Source: Alphaproteobacteria bacterium (GTDB lineage: Bacteria; Pseudomonadota; Alphaproteobacteria; Reyranellales; Reyranellaceae). Taken from it: a DNA stretch of 64,000 nucleotides. Made by a program: the position numbers and the translations under genes. The notes below the pieces were generated by a model. It had not been told where the DNA came from, searched no databases, and saw nothing but the letters and a program-made list of their open reading frames with translations. The DNA lies in assembly GCA_019635875.1 (NCBI GenBank), contig JAHBYP010000005.1, forward strand, positions 248,001 to 312,000, read 5' to 3'. Shown in pieces: positions 52,651-60,902 of the stretch (position 1 is the first letter of the stretch; each line of letters begins with the position of its first letter).

Positions 52651-53982
52651 TTGCTTCGCAAGCTTACTCATCCGGTAAGGCTGGTGCCCGCCGTCTTTCT
52701 CCTGGCAATCGCCGCGGGAACGTTGCTGCTGATGCTGCCGATCGCGCGCGAGGGTCCGGGTCATGCGCCGTTCCTGACGGCGCTGTTCACGTCGACGTCG
52801 GCCGTGTGCGTCACCGGGCTGATCGTCGAGGATACGCCGGTCTACTGGTCCACCTTCGGTCAGGCCGTGATCCTGGTCCTGTTCCAGATCGGCGGCTTCG
52901 GCATCATGGCGACCGCGACGTTGCTGGGATTGCTCGTCGGGCGCGGTTTCCGGCTGAGCGACAAGCTGCGCACCCAGGTCGAGCGCAGCCATTTCGATGC
53001 CGCCAGTTCGCGCAGCGTCCTGCGGCTGATCCTGCTGGTGACGGTCGTGGTCGAAGGCCTCCTCGCGTCGGTGCTGACCTTGCGGCTGCATTTCTTTCAT
53101 GGGCTGGATTGGCCGGCGGCCATCTGGCACGGGATTTTTCAGGCCGTATCGGCGTTCAACAACGCCGGCTTCTCGACCTTCTCCGACAGCCTCATGGGCT
53201 TCCAGAAGGACTGGCTGTTCCTGGTGCCGATCATGCTGGCGATCGTGGTCAGCTCGCTCGGCTTTCCCGTCATCCACGAGACGCTCAACCGGTCCAGGCG
53301 GACCGGCCCGTGGAGCCTGCACACCAAGATCACCGTGGGCGGCACCGGCATTCTCCTCGTCGCCGGCATCCTTGCCGTGCTGGCGGCGGAATGGGCCAAT
53401 CCCAAGACGCTGGGCGCCATGGCGCTGGGCGACAAGCTGCTCAACAGCGCCTTCCAGTCGGTCACCACCCGCACCACGGGCTTCAACACCCTGGACATCG
53501 GCGCCTTTCGCGAGGAGACGCTGGCCTTCACCTATGTGCTGATGTTCGTCGGCGGCGGCAGCGCCGGCACCGCCGGCGGCATCAAGGTCACGACCTTCTT
53601 CCTGCTCGGCATCGTCGTCTGGTCCGAGGTGCGCGGGCAGCGCGATGCCCATCTGTTCGGCCGCCGCATCGGCACCTCGATCGAAAGGCAGGCGCTGACC
53701 ATCGCGCTGATCTCCATCGCCCTGGTCGGCATCGGCACCATGGTCCTGCTGTCGGTCACCGAGCACAAGCTGACGGTGGTGCTGTTCGAGACCATCTCGG
53801 CCTTCGCCACCGTCGGGCTTTCCACGGGCATCACGAATCAGCTTCCCCCGGCGGGCGAACTGGTCTTGATTGTCCTGATGTTCGTCGGACGCGTCGGCAC
53901 CATCACGATCGCAACGGCGCTGGCCATGGGCAGCGGCCCGACCGCCATCCGCTATCCCGAGGAGCGGCCCATTGTTGGCTAA
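52651..53982 (+). CDS. K+ transporter KtrB/TrkH family
   Basis: 443 residues, four M1-P-M2 repeats. The best start is TTG 52651 (L-L-R-K-L-T-H-P-V-R-L), preceded by GGGAACGGGA; 61 earlier in-frame codons are unlike the family and overlap the divergent GFA promoter. Pore segments: STSAVCVTGLIVED, AVSAFNNAGFSTFSD, SVTTRTTGFNTLDIG, ETISAFATVGLSTGIT. The GGGSAGTAGGIKVTT loop is the gating region. It is the membrane half of a Ktr/Trk potassium system. Confidence 0.92.
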   Translation: MLRKLTHPVRLVPAVFLLAIAAGTLLLMLPIAREGPGHAPFLTALFTSTSAVCVTGLIVEDTPVYWSTFGQAVILVLFQIGGFGIMATATLLGLLVGRGFRLSDKLRTQVERSHFDAASSRSVLRLILLVTVVVEGLLASVLTLRLHFFHGLDWPAAIWHGIFQAVSAFNNAGFSTFSDSLMGFQKDWLFLVPIMLAIVVSSLGFPVIHETLNRSRRTGPWSLHTKITVGGTGILLVAGILAVLAAEWANPKTLGAMALGDKLLNSAFQSVTTRTTGFNTLDIGAFREETLAFTYVLMFVGGGSAGTAGGIKVTTFFLLGIVVWSEVRGQRDAHLFGRRIGTSIERQALTIALISIALVGIGTMVLLSVTEHKLTVVLFETISAFATVGLSTGITNQLPPAGELVLIVLMFVGRVGTITIATALAMGSGPTAIRYPEERPIVG

Positions 53983-54652
53983 GCGTTCCGCCAAGAAGCG
54001 CGCCGAAACCATCCTCGTCATCGGCCTGGGTCGCTTCGGCACATCCGTCGCGTCCTCGCTCATCCGCATGGGCCACGAGGTGCTCGGCGTCGACGAGAAC
54101 CTGCAGCGCGTGCAGGAGACAGCCGATCGGCTGACCCACGTGCTGCAGGCCGACACCACCAGCCCGGAGGCGCTGCGCCAGCTCGGCATCAGCGACTTCA
54201 AGACCGCGGTCATCGCCATCGGCAGCGACATGGAGGCCAGCATCCTCACGGCGCTCGCCCTGATCGAGGCCGGCATCCCCTCGATCTGGGCCAAGGCGAC
54301 CAACGAGCGGCACGGCAAGATCCTCAAGAGCATCGGGGTGCAGAACGTCGTCTACCCCGAGGCGCGGATGGGCCAGATGGTCGCCCATATCCTCACCGGC
54401 AAGATGATGGACTACGTCGAGCTCGACAACGACTTCGCCATGGTCAAGACGCGCGCGCCCGCGCGGCTGGTCGGCCAGACGCTCGAGCAGGCCCAGGTGC
54501 GCCAGCGCGACGGCGTGACGATCGTCGGCATCAAGCGCCTGGGCGAAGTCTTCACCTACGCGCAGGCCGACACCGTCGTGCAGCACGACGACCTGCTGAT
54601 CGTGCTGGGCGAGGTCAACCTGGTCGAGCGCTTCGCCGCCGGGATCGAGTAG
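53972..54652 (+). CDS. K+ uptake regulatory protein KtrA/TrkA family
   Basis: 226 residues. RCK_N: ETILVIGLGRFGTSVASSLIRMGHEVLGVDENLQRV (dinucleotide-binding GxGxxG). RCK_C begins near LTGKMMDYVELDNDFAM. TTG 53972 has GAGGAG at about 8 bases; it overlaps the ktrB end by 11 bases. Gates KtrB by ATP/ADP or NAD(H). Confidence 0.92.
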   Translation: MLAKRSAKKRAETILVIGLGRFGTSVASSLIRMGHEVLGVDENLQRVQETADRLTHVLQADTTSPEALRQLGISDFKTAVIAIGSDMEASILTALALIEAGIPSIWAKATNERHGKILKSIGVQNVVYPEARMGQMVAHILTGKMMDYVELDNDFAMVKTRAPARLVGQTLEQAQVRQRDGVTIVGIKRLGEVFTYAQADTVVQHDDLLIVLGEVNLVERFAAGIE

Positions 54653-54687
54653 TCGCGGCGCAGGGCTTTCCGCCCCCATCGCCGCGC

Positions 54688-55863
54688 TCAGCCACGACCT
54701 GCCAGCTCCGTCCCGGCCCGCAGACGGTCCATGTAGGCGCGATAGGCGAAGCTGCGGTCGCGTTTGCGCCCCGTGGTTTCGACGAGGATGCCGGATTCGC
54801 TCAGCGCGGCGATCGCCCGGATCGCCGTCGGCTTGCTCGCGTCGATCAGCTTCATCGCCGAGCCGACTGTCACGATCGGATGGCGCGGCAGCCGCTCGAG
54901 CAGTCGCAGCGCCGAGACGGAGGCGGACTGCGCCGCCAGCAGCCGCGTCCGGTCCGCGCCGACGAGCGTGAACAGCTCGCGCGCCGATGCGACGGCCTCG
55001 TCGGCGATCGTGGCGACCCCGTCGAGGAAGAAGTCGGTCCAGCCCTCCCAGTCGCCTTCCAGCCGCACGAGGTCGAGGCGGCGGTAGTATTCCTGGCGGT
55101 GGCGCTTGAAGAAAAGGCTGAGATAGAGGAGCGGGGCCTTCAGCAGCCCCCAGTGCTCCAGCAGCAGGGCGATCAGCAACCGCCCGATCCGGCCGTTGCC
55201 GTCGAGGTAGGGATGGACGGTCTCGAACTGCGCGTGCAGCAGACCCGTCCGCACGAGCTTCGGCAGCTTGTCGTCGGCGTGGATGTATCGCTCGAATTCG
55301 CCGAGCAGCCGCGGCAGCCTGTCGGGCGGCGCGGGAACGAAGGCGGCGTTGCCCGGCCGGCTGCCGCCGATCCAGTTCTGGCTGCGGCGCACCTCGCCGG
55401 GCCGCTTGCCGGAGCCGCGCACGCCGCGCATCAGCCGGCGGTGCGCCTCGTTGAGCAGCCGCATCGACAGCGGCAGGCCGCGCTCCGCCGCCAGCTGACG
55501 GCGCGCATAGGCGAGCGCGTCGAGGTAGTTGGTGACCTCCTCGATGTCGGCGTCGGGCGCGGGCCGCTCCCCGGCCTCGAAGGCAAGAAGATCGACGAGC
55601 GACGCCTGCGTGCCCTCGATCTGCGAGGAGATCACCGCCTCCTTGCGCACGAAGGCGTAGATGAACCAGTCGAGCGACGGCACCATCTCGCCCGCCAGGT
55701 CGAGGCGGACGAGCGCCTGCCCGGCTTCGCGCAGGCGATGCTCGAGGTTTCCCGCGACGGCAAGCGCCGGGCGCGCGGGCGGCAGATCGAAGGGAACGAA
55801 AGCCGCGACCTTCTCGCCGGCGACGGTCACGCTTTCGTATCGTCCGGTGATTCGCTTCGTCAT
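54688..55863 (-). CDS. Fic family protein with built-in inhibitory motif
   Basis: 391 residues. Fic core HPYLDGNGRIGRLL at 217-230 (HPFxxGNGR with F to Y). An N-terminal class II inhibitory helix has the (S/T)xxxE motif in VISSQIEGTQAS (Glu83), which blocks ATP binding. A winged-helix C-terminal part (VGSAMKLIDASKPTAIRAIAALSESGILVETTGRKR) suggests DNA or autoregulation. Fic proteins AMPylate partner proteins; the target is unknown. A palindrome upstream may be its operator. Confidence 0.92.
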   Translation of the reverse strand: MTKRITGRYESVTVAGEKVAAFVPFDLPPARPALAVAGNLEHRLREAGQALVRLDLAGEMVPSLDWFIYAFVRKEAVISSQIEGTQASLVDLLAFEAGERPAPDADIEEVTNYLDALAYARRQLAAERGLPLSMRLLNEAHRRLMRGVRGSGKRPGEVRRSQNWIGGSRPGNAAFVPAPPDRLPRLLGEFERYIHADDKLPKLVRTGLLHAQFETVHPYLDGNGRIGRLLIALLLEHWGLLKAPLLYLSLFFKRHRQEYYRRLDLVRLEGDWEGWTDFFLDGVATIADEAVASARELFTLVGADRTRLLAAQSASVSALRLLERLPRHPIVTVGSAMKLIDASKPTAIRAIAALSESGILVETTGRKRDRSFAYRAYMDRLRAGTELAGRG

Positions 55864-55929
55864 CGGTCCGCGCGGCCGGGATAAGGCACGAGCGTGTTCC
55901 CTGCAGCCGACGCTGGGAACGAAGTCTTT

Positions 55930-55948
55930 ACTAAGGTCGATCCTTAGT
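55930..55948. promoter_or_regulatory. Candidate operator upstream of the Fic gene
   Basis: ACTAAGG-TCGAT-CCTTAGT, a perfect 7-bp inverted repeat, 67 bp upstream of the Fic start (minus strand). It could be bound by the Fic protein's winged helix. Evidence is symmetry only. Confidence 0.4.
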
Positions 55949-56093
55949 CAAGGAATCGTTCCTGACGGCGGATGCAGGCCGCGAGATCTTCACCGATGGG
56001 AAAGGTGCGGCGGAGCCGCTCAGGCTGCGCGTGACACGCTCCCTCGGCGATGCGCTGGCGGGGGTCTCGCCCAAGGGCGAGGCCGCCTCATAG
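55946..56093 (+). pseudogene. Gene fragment (3' end only)
   Basis: The plus-strand frame after a TAA reads ...VKESFLTADAGREIF, then DGKGAAEPLRLRVTRSLGDAL and a stop after GEAAS at 56093. Third positions are G/C-rich, unlike random sequence here, but there is no credible start. It looks like the last ~45 codons of a lost gene. Family not recognised. Confidence 0.35.
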
Positions 56094-56408
56094 CGCCAGA
56101 ATACGGCGGATCATTTCACGCTTCTCCTCGGACAGGCCGTTGAGCCGCGCCTCGTCGAGATGGCCTTCACGGATGAGACGGGCGAAGACAAGGATGAGCT
56201 GCGAGTAGCGATAGTCGAAGAGGTCGTCGATGTGCTGGCGCCGTTCGCGCAGGTAGCCTTCGAGGGCCCACATGTCCTGTGGTGCCGCGACCGCGGCGGC
56301 CTTCGCCTTGAACTCCGCCAGGAGCGCCGCGAGGGCCGACTCCAGGGCATGGTCATAGGCGCGGCGTGCGACCTTCTTCTCCGCAGCAGACCACGCCAGA
56401 TCGCGCAT
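56088..56408 (-). CDS. Fluorescence recovery protein (FRP)-like protein
   Basis: 106 residues. The order of conserved stretches matches cyanobacterial FRP: WSAAEKKVARRAYDHAL, LLAEFKAKAAAV, DMWALEGYLRERRQHIDDLFDYRYSQLILVFARLIREG, and GLSEEKREMIRRI. In cyanobacteria FRP switches off the orange carotenoid protein. Homologues occur in organisms without that protein, role unknown. All-helical dimer expected. No carotenoid-binding gene is in the window. Confidence 0.65.
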   Translation of the reverse strand: MRDLAWSAAEKKVARRAYDHALESALAALLAEFKAKAAAVAAPQDMWALEGYLRERRQHIDDLFDYRYSQLILVFARLIREGHLDEARLNGLSEEKREMIRRILAL

Positions 56409-56538
56409 GGGACTACCCTCTCGCTTGCACCCGGCCGGGAGAGCACCGGCTCGATGGAAGAGTAGCAGGCAATGGCGACGGCACGACGGCGAAAGCCGCC
56501 GGCCGGGTGCCGATGATCTTGCGCTTCAACCAGAACCG

Positions 56539-56570
56539 TCTGTCATCCCTCGCTGCGCTGGGGATGCCAG
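56539..56570. repeat. Family A half-copy
   Basis: CTGTCATCCCTCGCTGCGCTGGGGATGCCAG: a shrunken remnant in which the left and right arms have merged. It is 29 bp from the RHH-Fic stop codon. Confidence 0.45.
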
Positions 56571-56598
56571 GTCGGACTCGATACGATCGGAACGTGCC

Positions 56599-57216
56599 CT
56601 AGACGTCGGGATCGGACTCTTCGAGGACGTCGGCGAGCAACTCGCCAAACAGCGCCACCGTGGGCTGCCAATCCCCCAGCATGGCCTTTCGGCTGACAAT
56701 ACCGTAGCTGCCATCGGGCCTGGGCCGCAGACGCACGAAAGGCGGCAAGCCATAGCGCATCGCCAGGCTGTTGGCCCAGAGCCGGGCGGTGCGGCCGTTG
56801 CCGTTGGCAAAGGGATGGATGCGCACCCACTCGGCGTGCGCCCATGCGCACAGCTCGATGATCGCGCCGACCTGATCATCGTTGGGCTCGGCGCCCGGCG
56901 CAATCACATCGTCGAAAAGCGCCACGGCCGACTGCAGGCGCCGTTCAAAGTCGTGGAGCGCACTCGAGACGTCGTCCGAGGCCACACCGTAGATGTCTCC
57001 GACGCGGACCTGTACCCATTCGAGGCCGGGTTCCCCGCGGAATGCGCCAACATACTTGGGCTCGACCGCGAGGCCGCGCATCATGTCGGACTGCCAGCGT
57101 CGCGCCGCCTCGACGGTGGGCTTTACCCGTCGTCGCGCATCTTCTTCGACCGACTCCAGGAGCCTCGTGAGAGTCGCGCGCAGCTCGGGACTGTCGTCGT
57201 CCCAGTCAGGAGGCAT
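56599..57216 (-). CDS. Fic/DOC family toxin-like protein, second gene of an RHH-Fic pair
   Basis: 205 residues. HPFANGNGRTAR at 134-145 is the intact HPFxxGNGRxxR AMPylation motif. No (S/T)xxxE inhibitory helix was seen in it; the usual antitoxin gene fic-antitoxin (ficA) is absent. ATG 57216 overlaps the upstream RHH gene by 11 bases, so translation is coupled. By context, the RHH gene is the antitoxin. Confidence 0.88.
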   Translation of the reverse strand: MPPDWDDDSPELRATLTRLLESVEEDARRRVKPTVEAARRWQSDMMRGLAVEPKYVGAFRGEPGLEWVQVRVGDIYGVASDDVSSALHDFERRLQSAVALFDDVIAPGAEPNDDQVGAIIELCAWAHAEWVRIHPFANGNGRTARLWANSLAMRYGLPPFVRLRPRPDGSYGIVSRKAMLGDWQPTVALFGELLADVLEESDPDV

Positions 57217-57586
57217 TCAACAGGCGGCGCAGTTCCGCTCGCAGCGGATTGACGCCTTCGGCCACCGGCGCCTCGATCAGCTTCCCACCGACCAGCTTGC
57301 CCATGACGACCTTGCCTTCGGCCGGATCGTCCCTGCCCAGGGTGGCTTCCGCGTCCACGGCGGCAGCGATGGCATCCTTGAAATGCGGATCGCGCCTGCG
57401 ATAGGCGCGAAGGCTCGCCAGGGTGCGTTCAAGGTCGCGCTCCGCGGCGCTGCTGCGCCGATCGAGGTAGTCTTGCAGGGCCTCGTTGACGAGCTGGTTC
57501 ATGGGACGCCGCAACACGCGGCTGAGGTTCTCCAGCGCCGCTTGGAGGGGCGGATCGATCCGGAATGTGGAAGCCTTCCTCGCCAT
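57206..57586 (-). CDS. Ribbon-helix-helix antitoxin-like protein
   Basis: 126 residues. STFRIDPPLQAALENLSRVLRRPMNQLVNEALQDYLDRR is a ribbon-helix-helix domain. The C-terminal ~80 residues are of unknown family and could wrap the Fic partner. It overlaps the Fic gene by 11 bases. Palindromes just upstream are the probable operator, so it should be an autorepressor. Confidence 0.85.
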   Translation of the reverse strand: MARKASTFRIDPPLQAALENLSRVLRRPMNQLVNEALQDYLDRRSSAAERDLERTLASLRAYRRRDPHFKDAIAAAVDAEATLGRDDPAEGKVVMGKLVGGKLIEAPVAEGVNPLRAELRRLLNAS

Positions 57587-57610
57587 GATCGCAATGTAGG
57601 TATCCGATGC

Positions 57611-57670
57611 CTGATGTCAATATCGAATAATGACGTCATATATGCCATCATAATTCTAAAATGACGTCAT
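57611..57670. promoter_or_regulatory. TGACGTCA operator array upstream of RHH-Fic
   Basis: ATGACGTCAT occurs at 57630-57639 and 57661-57670, 31 bp apart (three helical turns), and a one-mismatch site CTGATGTCAA is at 57611-57620. The region is strikingly AT-rich for this genome (ATATGCCATCATAATTCTAAA) and lies 25 bases upstream of the RHH start. Expected for RHH autorepression. Confidence 0.65.
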
Positions 57671-58286
<616 letters not shown>

Positions 58287-58287
<1 letters not shown>

Positions 58288-58712
58288 TGTTCTATCTCGA
58301 CACGTCGCTGATCGTCGCGGCGCTCTCGAACGAAGCGGCCACGCCGCTCGTTCAGGCCTGGCTGGGGAAGCAGGAGCCGACGCGCCTTGTGATCAGCGAC
58401 TGGACCGTCACCGAGATGTCCTCGGCTTTGGCGATCAAATTGCGGACCGGACAGATCGGCGTCGAGCAGCGCGCAGCCGCGCTCGCCATGTTCAACAAGC
58501 TGGTCGTCGAGAGTTTCACCGTGCTCGCCGTGACAGGCGCGCAGTTCCGGGTGGCGGCGAAGTTCGCCGACCAGCATGCGCTTGGACTGCGCGCCGGGGA
58601 CGCTCTGCACCTCGCCATCGCCGCCGAGCACGGCGCGACGGTTTATACGCTCGACCAGAAGCTTGCCGAGGCCGGTCCGGTACTGGGTGTACCGACGCAG
58701 TTGCTGGCGTAA
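58287..58712 (+). CDS. VapC-type PIN toxin
   Basis: 141 residues. [16 protein letters not shown] (first Asp), [15 protein letters not shown] (Glu), [27 protein letters not shown] (Asp pair). Intact ribonuclease site. It is directly adjacent, in convergent orientation, to the truncated ABC-F gene. Confidence 0.93.
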
Positions 58713-58736
58713 ACCAGGCGCGCCGCGGCCCGCCTG

Positions 58737-59408
58737 CTCCCACTCGATCGCCCCTGGCGGCTTGCTGGCGATGTCGTGGGTCGTGAGCGAGTCCTCCAGC
58801 CAGATCAGGCTTTCGAGGTCGAGATGGTTGCTCGGCTCGTCGAGCAGCATGCCGTCGGGGCGCATCAGCAGGATGCGCGCGAGCGCCACGCGCATCTTCC
58901 AGCCGCCGGACAGCAGGCCGACGTCGCCGTCCATGCGCTCCTGGCTGAAGCTCAGGCCCGCCAGCACCTCGCGCGCCCGGGCCTCCAGCGCGTAGCCATC
59001 GAGCTCCTCGAAACGCGCCTGCACCTCGCCATAGCGCTCGACGAGGGCGTCCATGTCGCCGGCCATGTCGGGGGCTTGGGCCGGATCGACCATCGCGACC
59101 TCGAGCCGGGCCATCTCGATCGCCAGCGCGCTCACCGGCCCGACGCCGTCCATCACCGCCGCCACCGCGCTCTTGCCCGACATCTCGCCGACGTCCTGGC
59201 TGAAGTAGCCGATGGTCATGCCGGGATCGATCGTCACCTGGCCGTCGTCGGACTCCTCCTCGCCGGCGATGATGCGGAACAGCGTCGTCTTGCCGGCGCC
59301 ATTGGGCCCGACAAGCCCCGCCTTCTCCCCCTTCTGGATGCCCATCGAGGCGTCGATGATCAGGATCTGATAGCCGTTCTGCTTGCTGATGTTGTCGAGG
59401 CGAATCAT
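58737..59408 (-). pseudogene. Truncated ABC-F ATPase with a guaA-like tail
   Basis: Residues 1-205 are the first ABC cassette of an ABC-F translation factor: GLVGPNGAGKTTLFRII (Walker A), LLSGGWKMRVALARIL (signature), DGMLLDEPSNHLDLESLIW (Walker B). At about residue 206 it switches to DSLTTHDIASKPPGAIEWE, which resembles the extreme C-terminus of GMP synthase (YD-x-x-SKPPGTIEWE). The frame then runs on antisense to the vapC gene to 58281. The linker, second cassette and H-loop are absent, so it is probably non-functional. Confidence 0.7.
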
Positions 59409-59596
59409 GAGGTCCGTGCTGACTGGAAGACGCGGCCGCGCAAGTCACACGTAACTCAAGATGTTGCAACTACCATTTCCCTCACGCCCATTCGATCGTG
59501 CCCGCTCGGGCGCGCTCGTCAGTGACGCCGCCTACCGCAGTGTTTCGGCGATCGCATGAAGGAGAACGGCGTAAAGCCCCGGTTCGCGGGAGTTCT
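59409..59596. other. Non-coding gap between ABC-F start and RT stop
   Basis: 188 bp. It contains the ABC-F leader (with a similar copy at 57900-57960) and no gene. No clear terminator for the RT gene was seen. Confidence 0.5.
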
Positions 59597-60343
59597 TTAT
59601 TCGGCCGCGACGTTCGCCTCCGCAACGCGACTACAGTACCCACGGAACGACTGTATCGACAGCGAGGAGCGGTCAGGGTCCTCCTCGTAAAACTGTTTGA
59701 TGCGCGCTTCTGTCACGAACGCTTTGCCCTGCGTCAGATCGCAGTTGAACGCCACGATCGCTTCGCTCGGCGGTGTGAGCTTTGCAGCATTCGGCGTAAA
59801 CTCGCTCCGGATACAGGCATCACGGATCTCATCAAACGCTTCCGTGAGCAGCGACTTTTCGTTGTGGGATCCGACGATATCGTCGAGGTACACCGACATG
59901 GTAACACCGCGTTCCATGACGCGATCGATAGTAGGCGTCACAGGCGATTGCATCAGCACCAGGCTCGCGAGAAGCGGCGACTGCACGAATCCGATCGGGA
60001 GCACGAACTGCGGCTTTGCGCCGATGATGGGATTGCGGACGCAAGACCACTTCGCGTGCGTCTGAGCGCCCTGCATGCGCCATCGCCGCAACGCACGATG
60101 CACTCGCTCACGAGCGATCGAATAGTAGAAGCTCTTGATATCGATCTTGAAGAAGTAGCGGTTCTCGATGTGCTGGTGCAGCGCCGCCACATGGCCGCCC
60201 GGCGCGTAGTGAAAGAAGTAGGGTGGAAGTTCGACGCTCTTAAGGTGTTCGAGGATGCGGTGCGCCTTGCGCTTGCAGCGCTCGTTTGGAACGAAGACCC
60301 ACTTACCGCGCGAAATGTACTTGTGAGTGTAATTCTCGATCAT
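59597..60343 (-). CDS. Short reverse transcriptase (unclassified)
   Basis: 248 residues. RT palm motifs in order: ENRYFFKIDIKSFYYSI (A, catalytic Asp68), FVLPIGFVQSPLLASLVL (B, 115-123), TMSVYLDDIVGSH (C, YLDD 152-155, both Asp), EFTPNAAKL (D) and IVAFN (E). The intact catalytic triad makes it likely active. It lacks a maturase or X domain, so it is not a group II intron RT, and YLDD differs from the common retron YADD. Visibly lower GC than its neighbours. No strong ribosome site; translation may depend on the overlapping 51-codon ORF upstream. It is on the same strand as SPARTA, 560 bp downstream. Confidence 0.85.
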   Translation of the reverse strand: MIENYTHKYISRGKWVFVPNERCKRKAHRILEHLKSVELPPYFFHYAPGGHVAALHQHIENRYFFKIDIKSFYYSIARERVHRALRRWRMQGAQTHAKWSCVRNPIIGAKPQFVLPIGFVQSPLLASLVLMQSPVTPTIDRVMERGVTMSVYLDDIVGSHNEKSLLTEAFDEIRDACIRSEFTPNAAKLTPPSEAIVAFNCDLTQGKAFVTEARIKQFYEEDPDRSSLSIQSFRGYCSRVAEANVAAE

Positions 60344-60458
60344 AGTTGGCGGCCTTGTTCACGATGCTAATCACCAGGTCAACCACCCGCAAAACGGGCA
60401 GCAGCACCAGCGCTACATCGCGAACAAGGCGCGCCGTACGGGCAATCTTCTTGCTCAT
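60303..60458 (-). CDS. 51-residue membrane-like ORF overlapping the RT gene
   Basis: Starts MSKKIARTARLVRDVA and has a hydrophobic helix ALVLLPVLRVVDLVISIV, then a short polar tail, ending VHFAR. GTGGAGGCGCC, a strong ribosome site, lies just before the ATG at 60458. The last 41 bases overlap the RT start in another frame. Basic N-terminus plus one helix fits a small membrane peptide. No family recognised; see findings. Confidence 0.55.
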   Translation of the reverse strand: MSKKIARTARLVRDVALVLLPVLRVVDLVISIVNKAANYDRELHSQVHFAR

Positions 60459-60902
60459 AGGCGCCTCCACTGTTCTCCACCGGCTACCAGCGACCCATTA
60501 ATATGGAGCCGTCAACCGAGACAGGTAACTTGCTACGTGGTGCTACGCAGCAGGCTATGTCGAACCGTCGCTCCGCCGAAGCGTCGCGCCGGGGTCGCCA
60601 GGTCATCGCCAGTGGACTGCCCTTACTTGGGACAAAACCGTGATCAATCAAGGGCCATGCAAATTCCAAAGCGGCGCGCAACCCGGCCGCTCCACAAACA
60701 CCTGGAATCATTGAACAAAAAGCACGCCCTCTCCGCCACCTCACCCCAGAGTCCTCCCGCTGATCGCGCGGCTGATGGTTCCCCTGCTTGAGCCAGTGCA
60801 CATCGCGACGGGCGGTTTCATCGCCGGCCCGCCACTCAGCGCGATAGCGGATTGCACGAAATTGAGTGAGGTCGCGCGATCAAAGCGTGAATCTGCACTC
60901 GT
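60459..60902 (-). other. 444-bp non-coding stretch between Argonaute and RT genes
   Basis: No convincing gene. Minus-strand features include a GGCGGGC/GCCCGTC-type hairpin about 70 bp past the Argonaute stop (possible terminator without T-run), tandem TGCTACGTGG/TGCTACGCAG at 60531-60550, and AT-rich patches. A 105-residue open frame at 60484-60801 looks non-coding. This stretch could hold the RT promoter and a structured RNA. Confidence 0.45.

Noticed and set aside
59597..60343. Diversity-generating retroelement
   Set aside because: No template/variable repeat pair or accessory Avd gene was seen, and the RT motif B ends in SP rather than the SQ typical of such elements.
59597..60343. Group II intron RT
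   Set aside because: No maturase (X) or endonuclease domain and no intron RNA domain V was seen; the protein ends shortly after motif E.
60484..60801. 105-codon frame between Argonaute and RT
   Set aside because: No ribosome site, no hydrophobic core or motif, third positions not G/C-biased. Treated as non-coding.
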